The notes below the pieces were generated by a model, which was not told the origin of the DNA, did not search any database, and was given only the letters and a program-made list of their open reading frames with translations. The position numbers were made by a program, and so were the translations under genes. A stretch of DNA of 64,000 nt from JBJMQS01 sp045802605 (lineage in GTDB: Bacteria > Planctomycetota > Planctomycetia > Gemmatales > Gemmataceae): contig JBJMQS010000003.1 of assembly GCA_045802605.1 (NCBI GenBank), positions 62,001 through 126,000 of the forward strand, read 5' to 3'. Below, one piece after another: positions 55,201 to 62,889 of the stretch; positions within the stretch are counted from its first letter, which is position 1; every line of letters starts with the position of its first letter.

Positions 55201-56855
55201 GTCGTGCCACTACCCCACGTTACTGCCCCTGCGTCAGCGACCGCGCCATTGTGCCAGGCAGTGCTGACCACCACGTAGTTGCCACTGCTTAACTCGATAA
55301 CGCTTTTTCCGCCGACCTGGTCATTAGCCGTACTGCCGACCAAGCTGTTCGCGCTGGTAATCGCGCCGGTGACACCGGTACCGCCATTGCCCCACGTCAC
55401 TGCGCCAGCATTCACGACCGCGTTGTTGTCCCAAATATAGCTGCGGACAACATAGTTGCCGTTACTCAACGCGATCACGGTACCATTCCCAATAAAATCT
55501 CCCACCGAGCTACCGACCAGGCTGTTGGCGGAACTGACTGCGCCCGAAATACCAGAAGTGCCATTCCCCCACGTCACAGCACCAGCATTCACGATCGGGC
55601 CGTTGTGCCAACTGAGAGTGCGCACCACATAGTTGCCGTTGCTCAACGCTGTCACGCCATGTGCCCCGACACTGTCGTCGCCCGTGCTGCCGACCAAACT
55701 GTTCGCGGCACTTACGAGGCCTGACGCTCCCGTAGCGCCGCTGCACCAAGTGACTGCTCCGACACCCGCTACTGCGCCGTTGTCCCAGTTTGGGTTGACA
55801 GCCACGTAGTTGCCATTGGTCAATGCCGTCACGCCGGCACCAACATTGTCACCATTCTTGGTGCCGATTAGGCTGTTACTACCATTGATTGTTCCAACCG
55901 TTCCTGTCGTGCCCTTGCCCCACGTCACCGCGCCAGCGTTCACACCCGCGCCATTGTCCCAGTTCGGGCTGCAAACCACGTAGTTGCCGTTGCTAAGTGC
56001 TGTGACGCCGATGAGCGGCCCCGAAAATAAGCCGATGCTGTCATTGGCTGTGTTGCCGACTAGGCTATTCGCCGCACTGACGGCGCCAGTAACACCAGCG
56101 GCACCGCTGCCCCACGTGACTGCGCCAACATTAACGGCACCAGCATCCCAATAGGGGCTGCTCACGACATAGTTGCCATTGGTGAGCACCACAACAGCGG
56201 TGCCGACACTGTCATTTCCCTTACTGCCGACCAGACTGTTTGCGATGCTGACCTGCCCTTTGACGCCAATGGTGCCGCTGCCCCAAGTAACGGCTCCCGC
56301 ATTCACGGCCGCGCCGTTGTCCCAATTGAGGCTAGTCACTACGTAGTTGCCGCTGCTAAATACGATTACGCCGTCGCTGCCGACACTGTCATTCGCTAAA
56401 GAGCCCACTAGGCTGTTCACGGCACTCACGACACCGGCGATTCCGGACGCGCCGCTTCCCCAAGTTACCGCTCCGGCATTTACAGTCGCGCCTTTGTCCC
56501 AATTGGGACTGACCACGACATAGTTACCATTAGTCAGGGCTGTCACGCCACCACTGCCAATGTTGTCGTTGGCCTGAGAGCCGGTGAGTGTGCTTATCAG
56601 CCCGCCTGTCGCCCCATTGAATAGATAAACCGCACCAGCGTCGGTGCCGCCGGCGTCATCGTAGGGCGAGGTGATTACGACATTGCCAGTCGAGAGCGCG
56701 ACCACCGTCGCGCCGAATTGATTGCCCGCCGCCGGGTGTGGATCGATAAATTCCGAGAATGAAGGTGTGATTCGATTTTCAAGATAACAAATTTGGGGCA
56801 GAAAACGTCGTTGAAACTTGGTTGACCTCAACCTTAGGTAACGACGCGGCGACAT
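52296..56855 (-). CDS. Giant surface protein with about 13 'GNYVV...GAVTWG' repeats and C-terminal dockerin-like module
   Basis: Seen: 1519 residues from an ATG with AGAGG nine bases upstream. The N-terminus is Arg-rich and reaches 'LENRITPSFSEF' near residue 30. After one divergent repeat, twelve clear repeats of about 57-60 residues follow to about residue 830, each containing 'G-N-Y-V-V-x-S-x-x-W-D-N-G', 'AGAVTWG-x-G' and 'NSLVGS-x-x-x-D-x-(V/I)-G'. The pattern recalls DUF5650-type hemagglutinin repeats and FG-GAP propellers, but I am not sure of the family. The final 670 residues match the M36 neighbour's C-terminal region in order and length, ending in the PATR-like stretch, Ig-like domain and two dockerin-like EF motifs. 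Inferred: an adhesin or surface propeller protein. Confidence 0.86.
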   Translation of the reverse strand: MSPRRYLRLRSTKFQRRFLPQICYLENRITPSFSEFIDPHPAAGNQFGATVVALSTGNVVITSPYDDAGGTDAGAVYLFNGATGGLISTLTGSQANDNIGSGGVTALTNGNYVVVSPNWDKGATVNAGAVTWGSGASGIAGVVSAVNSLVGSLANDSVGSDGVIVFSSGNYVVTSLNWDNGAAVNAGAVTWGSGTIGVKGQVSIANSLVGSKGNDSVGTAVVVLTNGNYVVSSPYWDAGAVNVGAVTWGSGAAGVTGAVSAANSLVGNTANDSIGLFSGPLIGVTALSNGNYVVCSPNWDNGAGVNAGAVTWGKGTTGTVGTINGSNSLIGTKNGDNVGAGVTALTNGNYVAVNPNWDNGAVAGVGAVTWCSGATGASGLVSAANSLVGSTGDDSVGAHGVTALSNGNYVVRTLSWHNGPIVNAGAVTWGNGTSGISGAVSSANSLVGSSVGDFIGNGTVIALSNGNYVVRSYIWDNNAVVNAGAVTWGNGGTGVTGAITSANSLVGSTANDQVGGKSVIELSSGNYVVVSTAWHNGAVADAGAVTWGSGTTGITGVVSAANSLVGSKASDQIGDTGVVPLGNGNYVVRSRAWDNGAVVDAGAVTWGSGTIGVSGVVSMTNSLVGSTGNDSIGNGGVTALPDGNYVVNSYQWDNGAVVDAGAVTWGSGTIGVSGLVSPANSLAGSKASDLVGLGGVIALSNDNYVVISTAWDDGAAANVGAVTWCNGMNGVAGAVSALNSLIGSTSGDEVGSVTKLGNGNYVVDSFSWDNGGMVDTGAVTWAIGTVGVHGAITLANSIIGSVANATLQSNVSDNINGTFFGRFLTDAVGGRVRVGSQATGFGAIGSLSAAMIGNDLIVTDRDSTGKANNLTLSFDGANYVITDTTEQFWAVPASGILTNNNKTLTISTSAFTGKIIFNTQGGSDTVTVDWTSGNITRDIDFNGGTGTSDQFIIKGGSFSSAAVSYTNTNDGVVIMDPSGADPARTFTYTGLEPVDIRGANIIDLSLTLPAAASNAYLEDFGAGGDGYSQLRSNNGTFETTYFANPSNSLTINRGNAADSITVSAVPDFNRMLTLGTSANRFSTISFAGAITLTGSSQLDAYSYGGILLGGTVKSNTGAITLTSTGAITQTAGTVETSGTLTLAAVSGQMATFVSSGNKAASLVIPVGVACLVNGSFDSSGAVQVNGTLGGSGSVGTTTVTGTGKIAPGNSPGQLTTGHIAFNSGSVFGVEWNGPNVGSDYDQLVVNGTVNLGGATLSASLLYSPSVGQVFKIIDNDGTGDAVTGTFDGYIEGATVVIGGVNFTISYQGGDGNDVMLARQAAAPPPTVTSAVLDEGSGNTNIGGVNGVTQRSEVRRIIVTFSEAVNFTAAVAAAFSVSRSGTSSSAGSTGPVGLVANPANGPASSVTITFTGSFADSTGSLVDGLYNFSIDAQQVSGAGGKLNGSGGGAGTNYSATGSTANKWFRYYGDQNGDGTVDQTDYLVFRNALAGGPSSLFDYQNSGDVDQTDYLEFRNRLAGAP

Positions 56856-57631
56856 GGACGAAGCCTCTAAGGAATCTGCGAGTCGATTGTCGGTCTATCT
56901 TAACGGTTGGTGCCGCAAAAAGCAGCTAAATTTTGGCAGGCCGATGGCGCGAGAGCCGAAATCTATTGAGCCAAACCGACAGCATTAAGCAACGAAAAAC
57001 CAGACAAATTCATTCAGTCCCAAAGTTTTCTTTGACATCGACCGCAAAATATGAATAAGTTGATTGGCCGCATTCGTGCGGCCAACACTTCGCTCGCCCG
57101 GTACCACGAGTGAATAAAAGCCAAACCCTTTCAGATCGGCCGAGGCGCGTCTCGTCCGCATTCTAATCGGCAGCGGCAGAACAAGGCGAAGAGCATTTAG
57201 TTTTATTCCCTCCCTTTTAGGGAGGGGTAGGAGAGGGTGACTTGGGCCTGCCAGGGTTCCGGCCCACCCTCCCCTACCCCTCCCTAAAAGGGAGGGGATA
57301 AGAAAAATGCAACCGCGCACGGAAGCGCAATTGAGCTTGTAGGAGACTGCTTGGGTGATGCGGGCGCACAACTAGTTCGCCTTAATGCGGTCGTCGCAGA
57401 CGAACACCACCACCACTACTACTACCACCGCAAGCGACGACCGGGCGGCCAATTCCACTGCTCGCCCGGCAAAGCCGCCCATTAAACCAGGCGGCGAGCT
57501 TCGTCAACTTCCGCAAAGAGGCGTGAGAGGAGCATGCGCTCCCGCTCGGCGAGGAAGATTCACCAACAACAACTCAAACGCCCACTTCGTCCGCATCATC
57601 CCAGGCACCGCTGCGCGCACACAAGACCACA
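56856..57631. other. Long intergenic region with a nested palindrome and trinucleotide runs
   Basis: About 780 bases with no convincing gene. It contains the CCCTCCC palindrome at 57203-57301 and ACC/ACT-type trinucleotide runs near 57405-57430. A 128-codon minus-strand frame is largely translated palindrome, and a plus-strand frame beginning at 57385 is Thr/Asn-rich low complexity. Confidence 0.5.
57203..57301. repeat. Nested inverted repeat of the CCCTCCCTTTTAGGGAGGG type
   Basis: Two 37-base arms (57203-57239 and 57265-57301) are inverted copies with two mismatches. Each arm is itself a hairpin (CCCTCCCT, 3-base loop, AGGGAGGG). The 25-base spacer is not self-complementary. It is unlikely to code, though a minus-strand frame crosses it. 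Confidence 0.9.
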
Positions 57632-58585
57632 TCACTCCGCTTTGCCGGTGTACGGTTTGAATAACTCCGTCGTGAAATACCGCTCCATGCGGTCGGGGAA
57701 CACAGTGACGATTTGTGCGTTGGGGTCGGCCAGTTGATCGAAGGCGGCCAGGGCGGCACGAAAGTTCAAGCCCGAGCTGGGGCCGACCGGGAAGCCGAGG
57801 GTAATCAGTTGGCGAGCCGTGTCGATCGCGTCTTCGTCATCGACTTCAATTTGCAAGAGGCCCGGCATCTCACCGTCTTGGAAGATCGTGGAAATCTGAT
57901 CGACCACGCCGGGGATGCGGCCGCTGAAGCTGCAACACTCGGCTCCCAGCGAGCAGCGGACATTGATGGGCCGAGCAAGCACGGGAATCACGGAGCAACC
58001 GCTTTGACACAATCCTTGATATACACCGACAAGCGTGCCTCCGGTGCCCACGCCGCTGACGATGGCATCGACCCGGCCGGCGGGCACCTGATCGAGAATC
58101 TCGCGCGCGGTGCCGGTGCGATGAGCCTCGGCGTTGTCGGGGTTGCCGAACTGGCGCGGCAAGAATGCGCCGGACTCGCGGCCCAGCCGTTCGGTCTCGG
58201 CGATCGCGCCACGAATGCCGTCATCTTTCGGAGTGAACGCCACCTCGCCGCCGTACGCTTTGATGATGAGCACGCGCTCATCGCTGACGCCTTCGGGCAT
58301 CACGGCGAGGAACCGCAATCGCATCTGCGCACAAGCGAGCGCGAGGGCGATGCTCGTCGAGCCACTTGACGCTTCGATCACGCGATCTCCCGCCCGCAGC
58401 CGACCCTGCCGCCACGCTTTTTCCAGGATGTAGCGAGCGATGCGATCTTTGGTCGAGCCGCTCGGATTCAGAAATTCCAGCTTGCACCAAATGGCCGGAT
58501 GGTCCGGGGTCAGCTTGACGGGCACCAACGGCGTGGGGCCCACGCGGTTGAGGAAGCGATGTTGATCGGGAAGGAGCGAAGTCAT
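57632..58585 (-). CDS. PLP-dependent cysteine synthase / cystathionine beta-synthase family enzyme
   Basis: Seen: 317 residues. The PLP-lysine motif 'NPSGSTKDRIA' (K46), phosphate-binding 'SSGSTSIALA', 'SGVGTGGTL' and C-terminal 'GPSSGLN' all match the beta family of PLP enzymes (O-acetylserine sulfhydrylase class). The length is normal. Odd: the usual TSGNTG substrate loop reads SSGSTS, and a Cys-rich stretch ('NVRCSLGAECCSF') lies in the last third, so it may not be a plain CysK. Known: such enzymes make cysteine or related beta-substituted alanines. Neighbours: divergent from the LRR gene; no other sulfur-metabolism gene is near. The gene symbol is withheld because substrate choice is uncertain. 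Confidence 0.88.
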   Translation of the reverse strand: MTSLLPDQHRFLNRVGPTPLVPVKLTPDHPAIWCKLEFLNPSGSTKDRIARYILEKAWRQGRLRAGDRVIEASSGSTSIALALACAQMRLRFLAVMPEGVSDERVLIIKAYGGEVAFTPKDDGIRGAIAETERLGRESGAFLPRQFGNPDNAEAHRTGTAREILDQVPAGRVDAIVSGVGTGGTLVGVYQGLCQSGCSVIPVLARPINVRCSLGAECCSFSGRIPGVVDQISTIFQDGEMPGLLQIEVDDEDAIDTARQLITLGFPVGPSSGLNFRAALAAFDQLADPNAQIVTVFPDRMERYFTTELFKPYTGKAE

Positions 58586-58633
58586 TCAATCCACTCTGAT
58601 GTTTCGATGCAATCAATGGGCCGGAGTTAATTC

Positions 58634-60057
58634 ATGATGACTGCAAGTTTACGGTTGGCGCTTGTTCTCGGCCTGTTGGCTTTTGTGCCTTCCACAGGAT
58701 GGGCCGGCGAGCCCGACGATAGCGTCGAAGTCATGGTGAAGAAACTTGGCGGATCGGTCACGCGCAATAATCAATTACCCGGCAATCCGCTCGGAAGCGT
58801 GATTTTGAGCATGAGCGACGTGACCGATGCCGACTTGAAATCATTGGCGGGATTGAAAGCCATCACTTATCTCGGCCTGTACCGCACCAACATTACTGAC
58901 GCCGGCCTGAAAGAAATTGCCGGGCTCAAAACGCTCCAACGGATCGACGTCATGAAGACCAAGATCACCGATGCCGGCTTGAAACAGTTGTCTGGCCTGA
59001 CCGCGCTGGAAGGCTTGGAGCTGGCGACCACCAAATCAACGGCTCCGGCCTTACGGATTTGGCGCCGCTCAAATCACTGCAGCGGCTAAATCTCCGCGAA
59101 ACCAAAATTACCGATCAGGGTCTCGCCGGTTTAGCGGGATTGCAATCTCTGGAAATGCTCGAATTGGGTCAAACGAATATCACAGGGGTCGGCTTGCAAT
59201 CGCTTGCGGGCTCCAAGACGTTCAAGATCCTCGACCTTAATTCCGCCAAGATCACCGATGCTGGTTTGCAGCAAATGCCGAAGTGGGAAAATCTTTACAT
59301 CCTGACGTTGTTCCGCTGTCACATCACCGATGAAGGTTTGAAAGGGCTGGCCGGTCAGCCCGCGCTGCAAAACCTCGACCTGTCCTACACCGGTGTTACC
59401 GGCAGCGGGTTGAAAGAGTTGACAGCACGCACGAAACTGCAGCGGCTTGAGTTGATAGGGGCGAAAGTCACGGACGAAGGCCTCGCTGGGTTGGCCGGAT
59501 TGACGTCATTGCAACAATTAAGGCTCGACAGCAATTCCAAGTTGACCGGTGCTGGGTTCTCGGCGTTGAGTGGCATGAATTCTCTGGAGCACTTGCACCT
59601 TCGCAAAACGGCCGTCAATGACGCAGGGCTCGCAGCTTTGCCCGACTTGCCCGCGCTGCAATTGCTTGACCTCTCGCAAACCAAGATCACCGACGCGGCC
59701 ATGAAAGAAATCGCCCGGCAAAAAGCGATCACGCAACTGGACATCGGCGGCACCCGCGTCACAGGCATCGCTTTGAAAGAGCTCATCAGTTGCGAACAAC
59801 TCAAGTCACTCAACCTCAGCGGCTCAGCCATCAATGACGATGGATTGCGGGTGCTGGCTGACCTTGCTGGACTGACAACCGTGAGCCTGTCCTATACTCT
59901 CGTCACCGACGCAGGCGCTGAGTCACTGGCCAAAATGAAATCGCTAAAGCAGTTGAGCTTAACTCAAACAAAAATCACCGCGGCCGGCCATGACAAGCTG
60001 AAGCAAGCCTTGCCCCACTGCCGGATCGATTGGAGCTATCGCAACGAGAAGGATTGA
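58634..60057 (+). pseudogene. Leucine-rich-repeat protein, frame-broken by one base
   Basis: Seen: a signal peptide (residues 1-24, 'ASLRLALVLGLLAFVPSTGWAG'), then LRRs of the 24-residue 'TDAGLKxLxGLxxLxxLxLxxTxI' type in a first frame to about 59030. There the frame is lost. The other frame resumes at once with 'INGSGLTDLAPLKSLQRLNL' and carries about ten further LRRs to the stop at 60057. Adding one A to the AAA run at 59033-59035 restores the frame (giving T-T-K-I-N-G). A GGAG precedes the ATG at 58634. Known: planctomycetes have many secreted LRRs of this cysteine-poor kind. Inferred: a real frameshift or a homopolymer error. Convergent with the cyclophilin gene; a strong hairpin separates them. 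Confidence 0.85.
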
Positions 60058-60059
60058 AA

Positions 60060-60105
60060 GTCCGCCGAGTCCGCGAAGCTTGATGGCTTCGCGGACTTGG
60101 CGGAC
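60060..60105. terminator. 20-bp hairpin between convergent genes (bidirectional terminator or repeat)
   Basis: Arms GTCCGCCGAGTCCGCGAAGC (60060-60079) and 60086-60105 pair over 20 bp with one G-U wobble and a 6-base loop. They sit exactly between the stops of the LRR gene (60057) and the cyclophilin gene (60111). It lacks strong T-runs, so it could equally be a dispersed palindromic repeat used as a transcription barrier. Confidence 0.7.
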
Positions 60106-60110
60106 AAATC

Positions 60111-62624
60111 TCACGGATTCACAGAAACCTGGAATGTCTGGCTCACCGTGTTGCCCTCGAGATCTCGCGCTTGCACGGTGATGTTCGCCGTACCCGTGCC
60201 ACCGGCAAAGTGCAGAGTGAGCTTGTCGCCGACAAATGATGTGCTCACAACCGCAGGGTTATCGTTGGTTGTTACGGTGAAGGCCAAGCGATCGCTGTGG
60301 CGTGAAACGAAAACGTCTTTGATCGCGGCATAGTTCGAGAATCGGGTATCGGTCGGGAAGTTCGTGCCGCTGTAGTTTTGCATCGGCAGTTCGTTGAACA
60401 CGCCGCCATGATCGGTAATTGGGAACGTCGCCAACTGATCAATAACACTTAAGCCATTGACCACATGGCCGAAAACGGTGAAGCCACCGTTTTGCACGTC
60501 GAGGTTCGAGGAGTTGTCAATGAGGTTGAAGTAAAACTGGCTCGTCGCGCTATTGGGGTCGCCGGCGAGCTTGGCCATGGCGATGGTGCCGCGGGTGTTC
60601 GAGATGCCCGGCTCATTGGGGATCGGCGCATCGGTCGTAATGGGATCCAGCCGCGATGGGGCGGTGTGGAACTGGAAGGCACCGCCCTGCAGGACAAAGT
60701 CGTGCACCAGACGATGGAAGATGGAATTGTCGTAATCGGCTCGGCGGACATAGTTGAGAAAGTTGGCCACCGTCAACGGGGTCTGCTGATCGAGCAATTC
60801 CACATCAACCGGTCCGGCAATCGTGTCGAAGCGCACGACCGATTGCACGACATCAACGTCCGAGAAGAAGTTGGACAAATTGATCACCTGATCGGCCGCG
60901 CCGGCTTTCACTGTGACATCGGGCATCGCGTTAGATACCGTCGGCGCGGAGTTCAGGATGACGGTGGTAGTTAATTCATTGGTGTTTCCTAACTGATCGG
61001 TCGCTTGAATCGTGATTGTGTTCTGCCCCAGGTTGAGAGGCACAGCGAGGAAATGATAGTCTCCGTTAGTGTCGGCAGTCGTCGTCGAGTTGGTTTGCAC
61101 AAGCTTAACTTGAGCGTTGGGGTCCGTGTGCCCGTCGAGGTTGACAGTTGGCAGACTCGTGATGTAGTCGCCCTTGGTGCCTGTGTCCGACAAGTCGTTG
61201 AGGTTGAATCTCGGCAGCGCGACCGAGCTGTCGAGCGTAAAGGTCACGGTGGCCGGCGCCGACTGATTGCCGGCGTGGTCCATCGCCACAAAACTAATCG
61301 TGTGCTGGCCGTCGTCGAAGCCGCCCAGCACAAAGTTCGTGATGAAGCTGAAGTTGCCGTTGGCGTCGAAGCTGACGTTCTCGGCCGGTTCACGGTCCAC
61401 ATTCACTTGAATGGAACTAATACTGCCGTTGTCTTTTGCTTGCCCCGTGATGGTCAAGTTGGTCTTCTGCGTGGGGTTGCCGTTGGGAGATGTAATCGTG
61501 ATAGTGGGCGCAGAGTGGTCGGCGAAGGCGCCGGGGCTTGTGAATGGGCTGTCGTCGTTCTCGAAGGCGTAGAAACTCAATCGCCATTCCAGCGTGTTGC
61601 CGTCAAAGCCGCGAACGTTGGGACCCCCACCCGCGCCTGGGCCAGTGAGAATGTCCTCGCTGTTGTCATCGCCGAAATCCATCTTGGATACGAACACACC
61701 GCCGGTGAAGCTGGGATCGTAGGCATAGATGCTCTTGGCGAGTTTGAGCGAAGTGCCGTCGAAGACTTCCACGTGCGGTCCGCCGCCGGGGCCAGCGCCA
61801 GTGATAATGTCGTCTCTCCCGTCGCCGGTGATATCGCCAGCCGCGACTCGGACGCCGCCAGTGAAATGCGGATCGTAGGCGACGAAACTGCGAACGACCT
61901 GGAGGCCAGTGACCGGATCGAGAACATTGACGATCGGCATTCCGCCTTCGCCCGCTCCGGCAATTATGTCAGCTCGGCCATCACCCGTGATGTCGCCCGC
62001 GCCGACGTACACGCCGCCGCTGAACGCGGCATCAAACGCGTACGCACTGAGCACCAACTGGCCGGTGACACCGTCAAACACTTCGACGTGCGGCCCACCC
62101 CCGGGACCCGCGCCGGTGATGATGTCGTCCTTGCCATCGCCAGTGACATCGCCGACCGCCACACGCACCCCGCCGCCAAACCCGCGATCATAGGCGAGGA
62201 AGTCGAAAAGCACATTGCCCGATCCGCCGTCGAATACTCTCACGCGCGGCGTTCCGCCGTCACCCGCGCCAACGACGATGTCCGCTTTGCCGTCGCCATT
62301 GACATCGCCCGCGGCCACGAAGACACCGCCGGAGAAATTCGTTTCGAACGCCAAGAACTCTCGGATCTCGGCGCCGGTCTTCCCGCTATACACCTTCACC
62401 AGTGGTGCGCCACCACGCCCGGCCCCCGCAATGATGTCAAAGGCCCCGTCGCCATCGACGTCGGCCGAAGCGACTGTCACGCCGCCGCCGAAAATGGCCG
62501 GGGTGACACGTTGCTCCAAACTGCCCCCGCCACCAAGCCTGTTGCACGGCGCTTTGCGAATCGTTTTGGGTCGCGAAAAGAAGCGGCGAATGTTGGACAG
62601 CCAGAGACGGAATCGAGTGCGCAT
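60111..62624 (-). CDS. Surface protein with FG-GAP-like propeller, Ig-like domains and a C-terminal cyclophilin-type PPIase domain
   Basis: Seen: 837 residues from the ATG at 62624 (GGAG six bases before; an in-frame GTG lies at 62636). The N-terminus is Arg-rich, reaching 'LEQRVTPAIFGG' near residue 42. Six or so FG-GAP repeats follow (to about 345), each with 'GDVNGDGKADIVVGAG' calcium-type loops. Next come Ig-like/cadherin-like domains, then about 593-760 a cyclophilin: 'TPLTVANFLNYVRRADYDNSIFHRLVHDFVLQGG', 'SQFYFNLIDNSS', 'FTVFGHVVNGLSVIDQLA'. Known: cyclophilins isomerise X-Pro bonds and are normally cytosolic or periplasmic. Inferred: an extracellular foldase acting on surface proteins; the catalytic Arg (in FHRLV) and the QxxF-type motif are visible. 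It lacks the dockerin-like tail. Confidence 0.9.
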   Translation of the reverse strand: MRTRFRLWLSNIRRFFSRPKTIRKAPCNRLGGGGSLEQRVTPAIFGGGVTVASADVDGDGAFDIIAGAGRGGAPLVKVYSGKTGAEIREFLAFETNFSGGVFVAAGDVNGDGKADIVVGAGDGGTPRVRVFDGGSGNVLFDFLAYDRGFGGGVRVAVGDVTGDGKDDIITGAGPGGGPHVEVFDGVTGQLVLSAYAFDAAFSGGVYVGAGDITGDGRADIIAGAGEGGMPIVNVLDPVTGLQVVRSFVAYDPHFTGGVRVAAGDITGDGRDDIITGAGPGGGPHVEVFDGTSLKLAKSIYAYDPSFTGGVFVSKMDFGDDNSEDILTGPGAGGGPNVRGFDGNTLEWRLSFYAFENDDSPFTSPGAFADHSAPTITITSPNGNPTQKTNLTITGQAKDNGSISSIQVNVDREPAENVSFDANGNFSFITNFVLGGFDDGQHTISFVAMDHAGNQSAPATVTFTLDSSVALPRFNLNDLSDTGTKGDYITSLPTVNLDGHTDPNAQVKLVQTNSTTTADTNGDYHFLAVPLNLGQNTITIQATDQLGNTNELTTTVILNSAPTVSNAMPDVTVKAGAADQVINLSNFFSDVDVVQSVVRFDTIAGPVDVELLDQQTPLTVANFLNYVRRADYDNSIFHRLVHDFVLQGGAFQFHTAPSRLDPITTDAPIPNEPGISNTRGTIAMAKLAGDPNSATSQFYFNLIDNSSNLDVQNGGFTVFGHVVNGLSVIDQLATFPITDHGGVFNELPMQNYSGTNFPTDTRFSNYAAIKDVFVSRHSDRLAFTVTTNDNPAVVSTSFVGDKLTLHFAGGTGTANITVQARDLEGNTVSQTFQVSVNP

Positions 62625-62889
62625 GGGGATCTCCACAGCTTAATCCGATGATGATCGAACATGAAATCGGCGGCAACCGAACCGATCCGTGGACTGGGAA
62701 GCGAGGCCGATATGACTCTAGTGGCTTTGCGGGTTTCAGGGCGTCTAAGAAAAGCCTAACGGCCCCGTCGCAGGCCGGCAACTCCTGGATTCACGGAATT
62801 AGGCTTCCCTGGCGTTACATATCTGCCACTGACAATCCCGCCGGAACGGCTACGATGGACCCCGGTATTCGTTCCCAAGGAGTCGTCCC
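62625..62889. other. Divergent intergenic region
   Basis: About 265 bases between the cyclophilin gene and the partial gene at the right edge. The AAGGAG ribosome-binding site of the right gene lies at its end. Nothing else is evident. Confidence 0.4.

Noticed and set aside
52296..56855. Regularly spaced repeats suggestive of a CRISPR array or satellite
   Set aside because: The repeats are about 170-180 bases, in frame, and translate to conserved protein repeats; there is no short constant repeat with unique spacers and no cas gene.
35205..56855. A true cellulosome
   Set aside because: Only dockerin-like modules are seen. No cohesin, scaffoldin or carbohydrate-active enzyme domain is recognised in the window, so the partner is unknown.
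56985..57371. Minus-strand frame of 128 codons
   Set aside because: Its central part is the translated CCCTCCC palindrome; the rest shows no coding character.
57385..57660. Plus-strand frame starting with a Thr-run
   Set aside because: Low-complexity trinucleotide sequence gives the Thr and Asn runs; no ribosome-binding site or family similarity.
61005..62651. A 548-codon plus-strand open frame
   Set aside because: It is antisense to the FG-GAP/cyclophilin gene; the regular GC-rich repeats keep the opposite frame open. The composition (many Arg, Val, His, Asp) and lack of any family pattern argue against coding.
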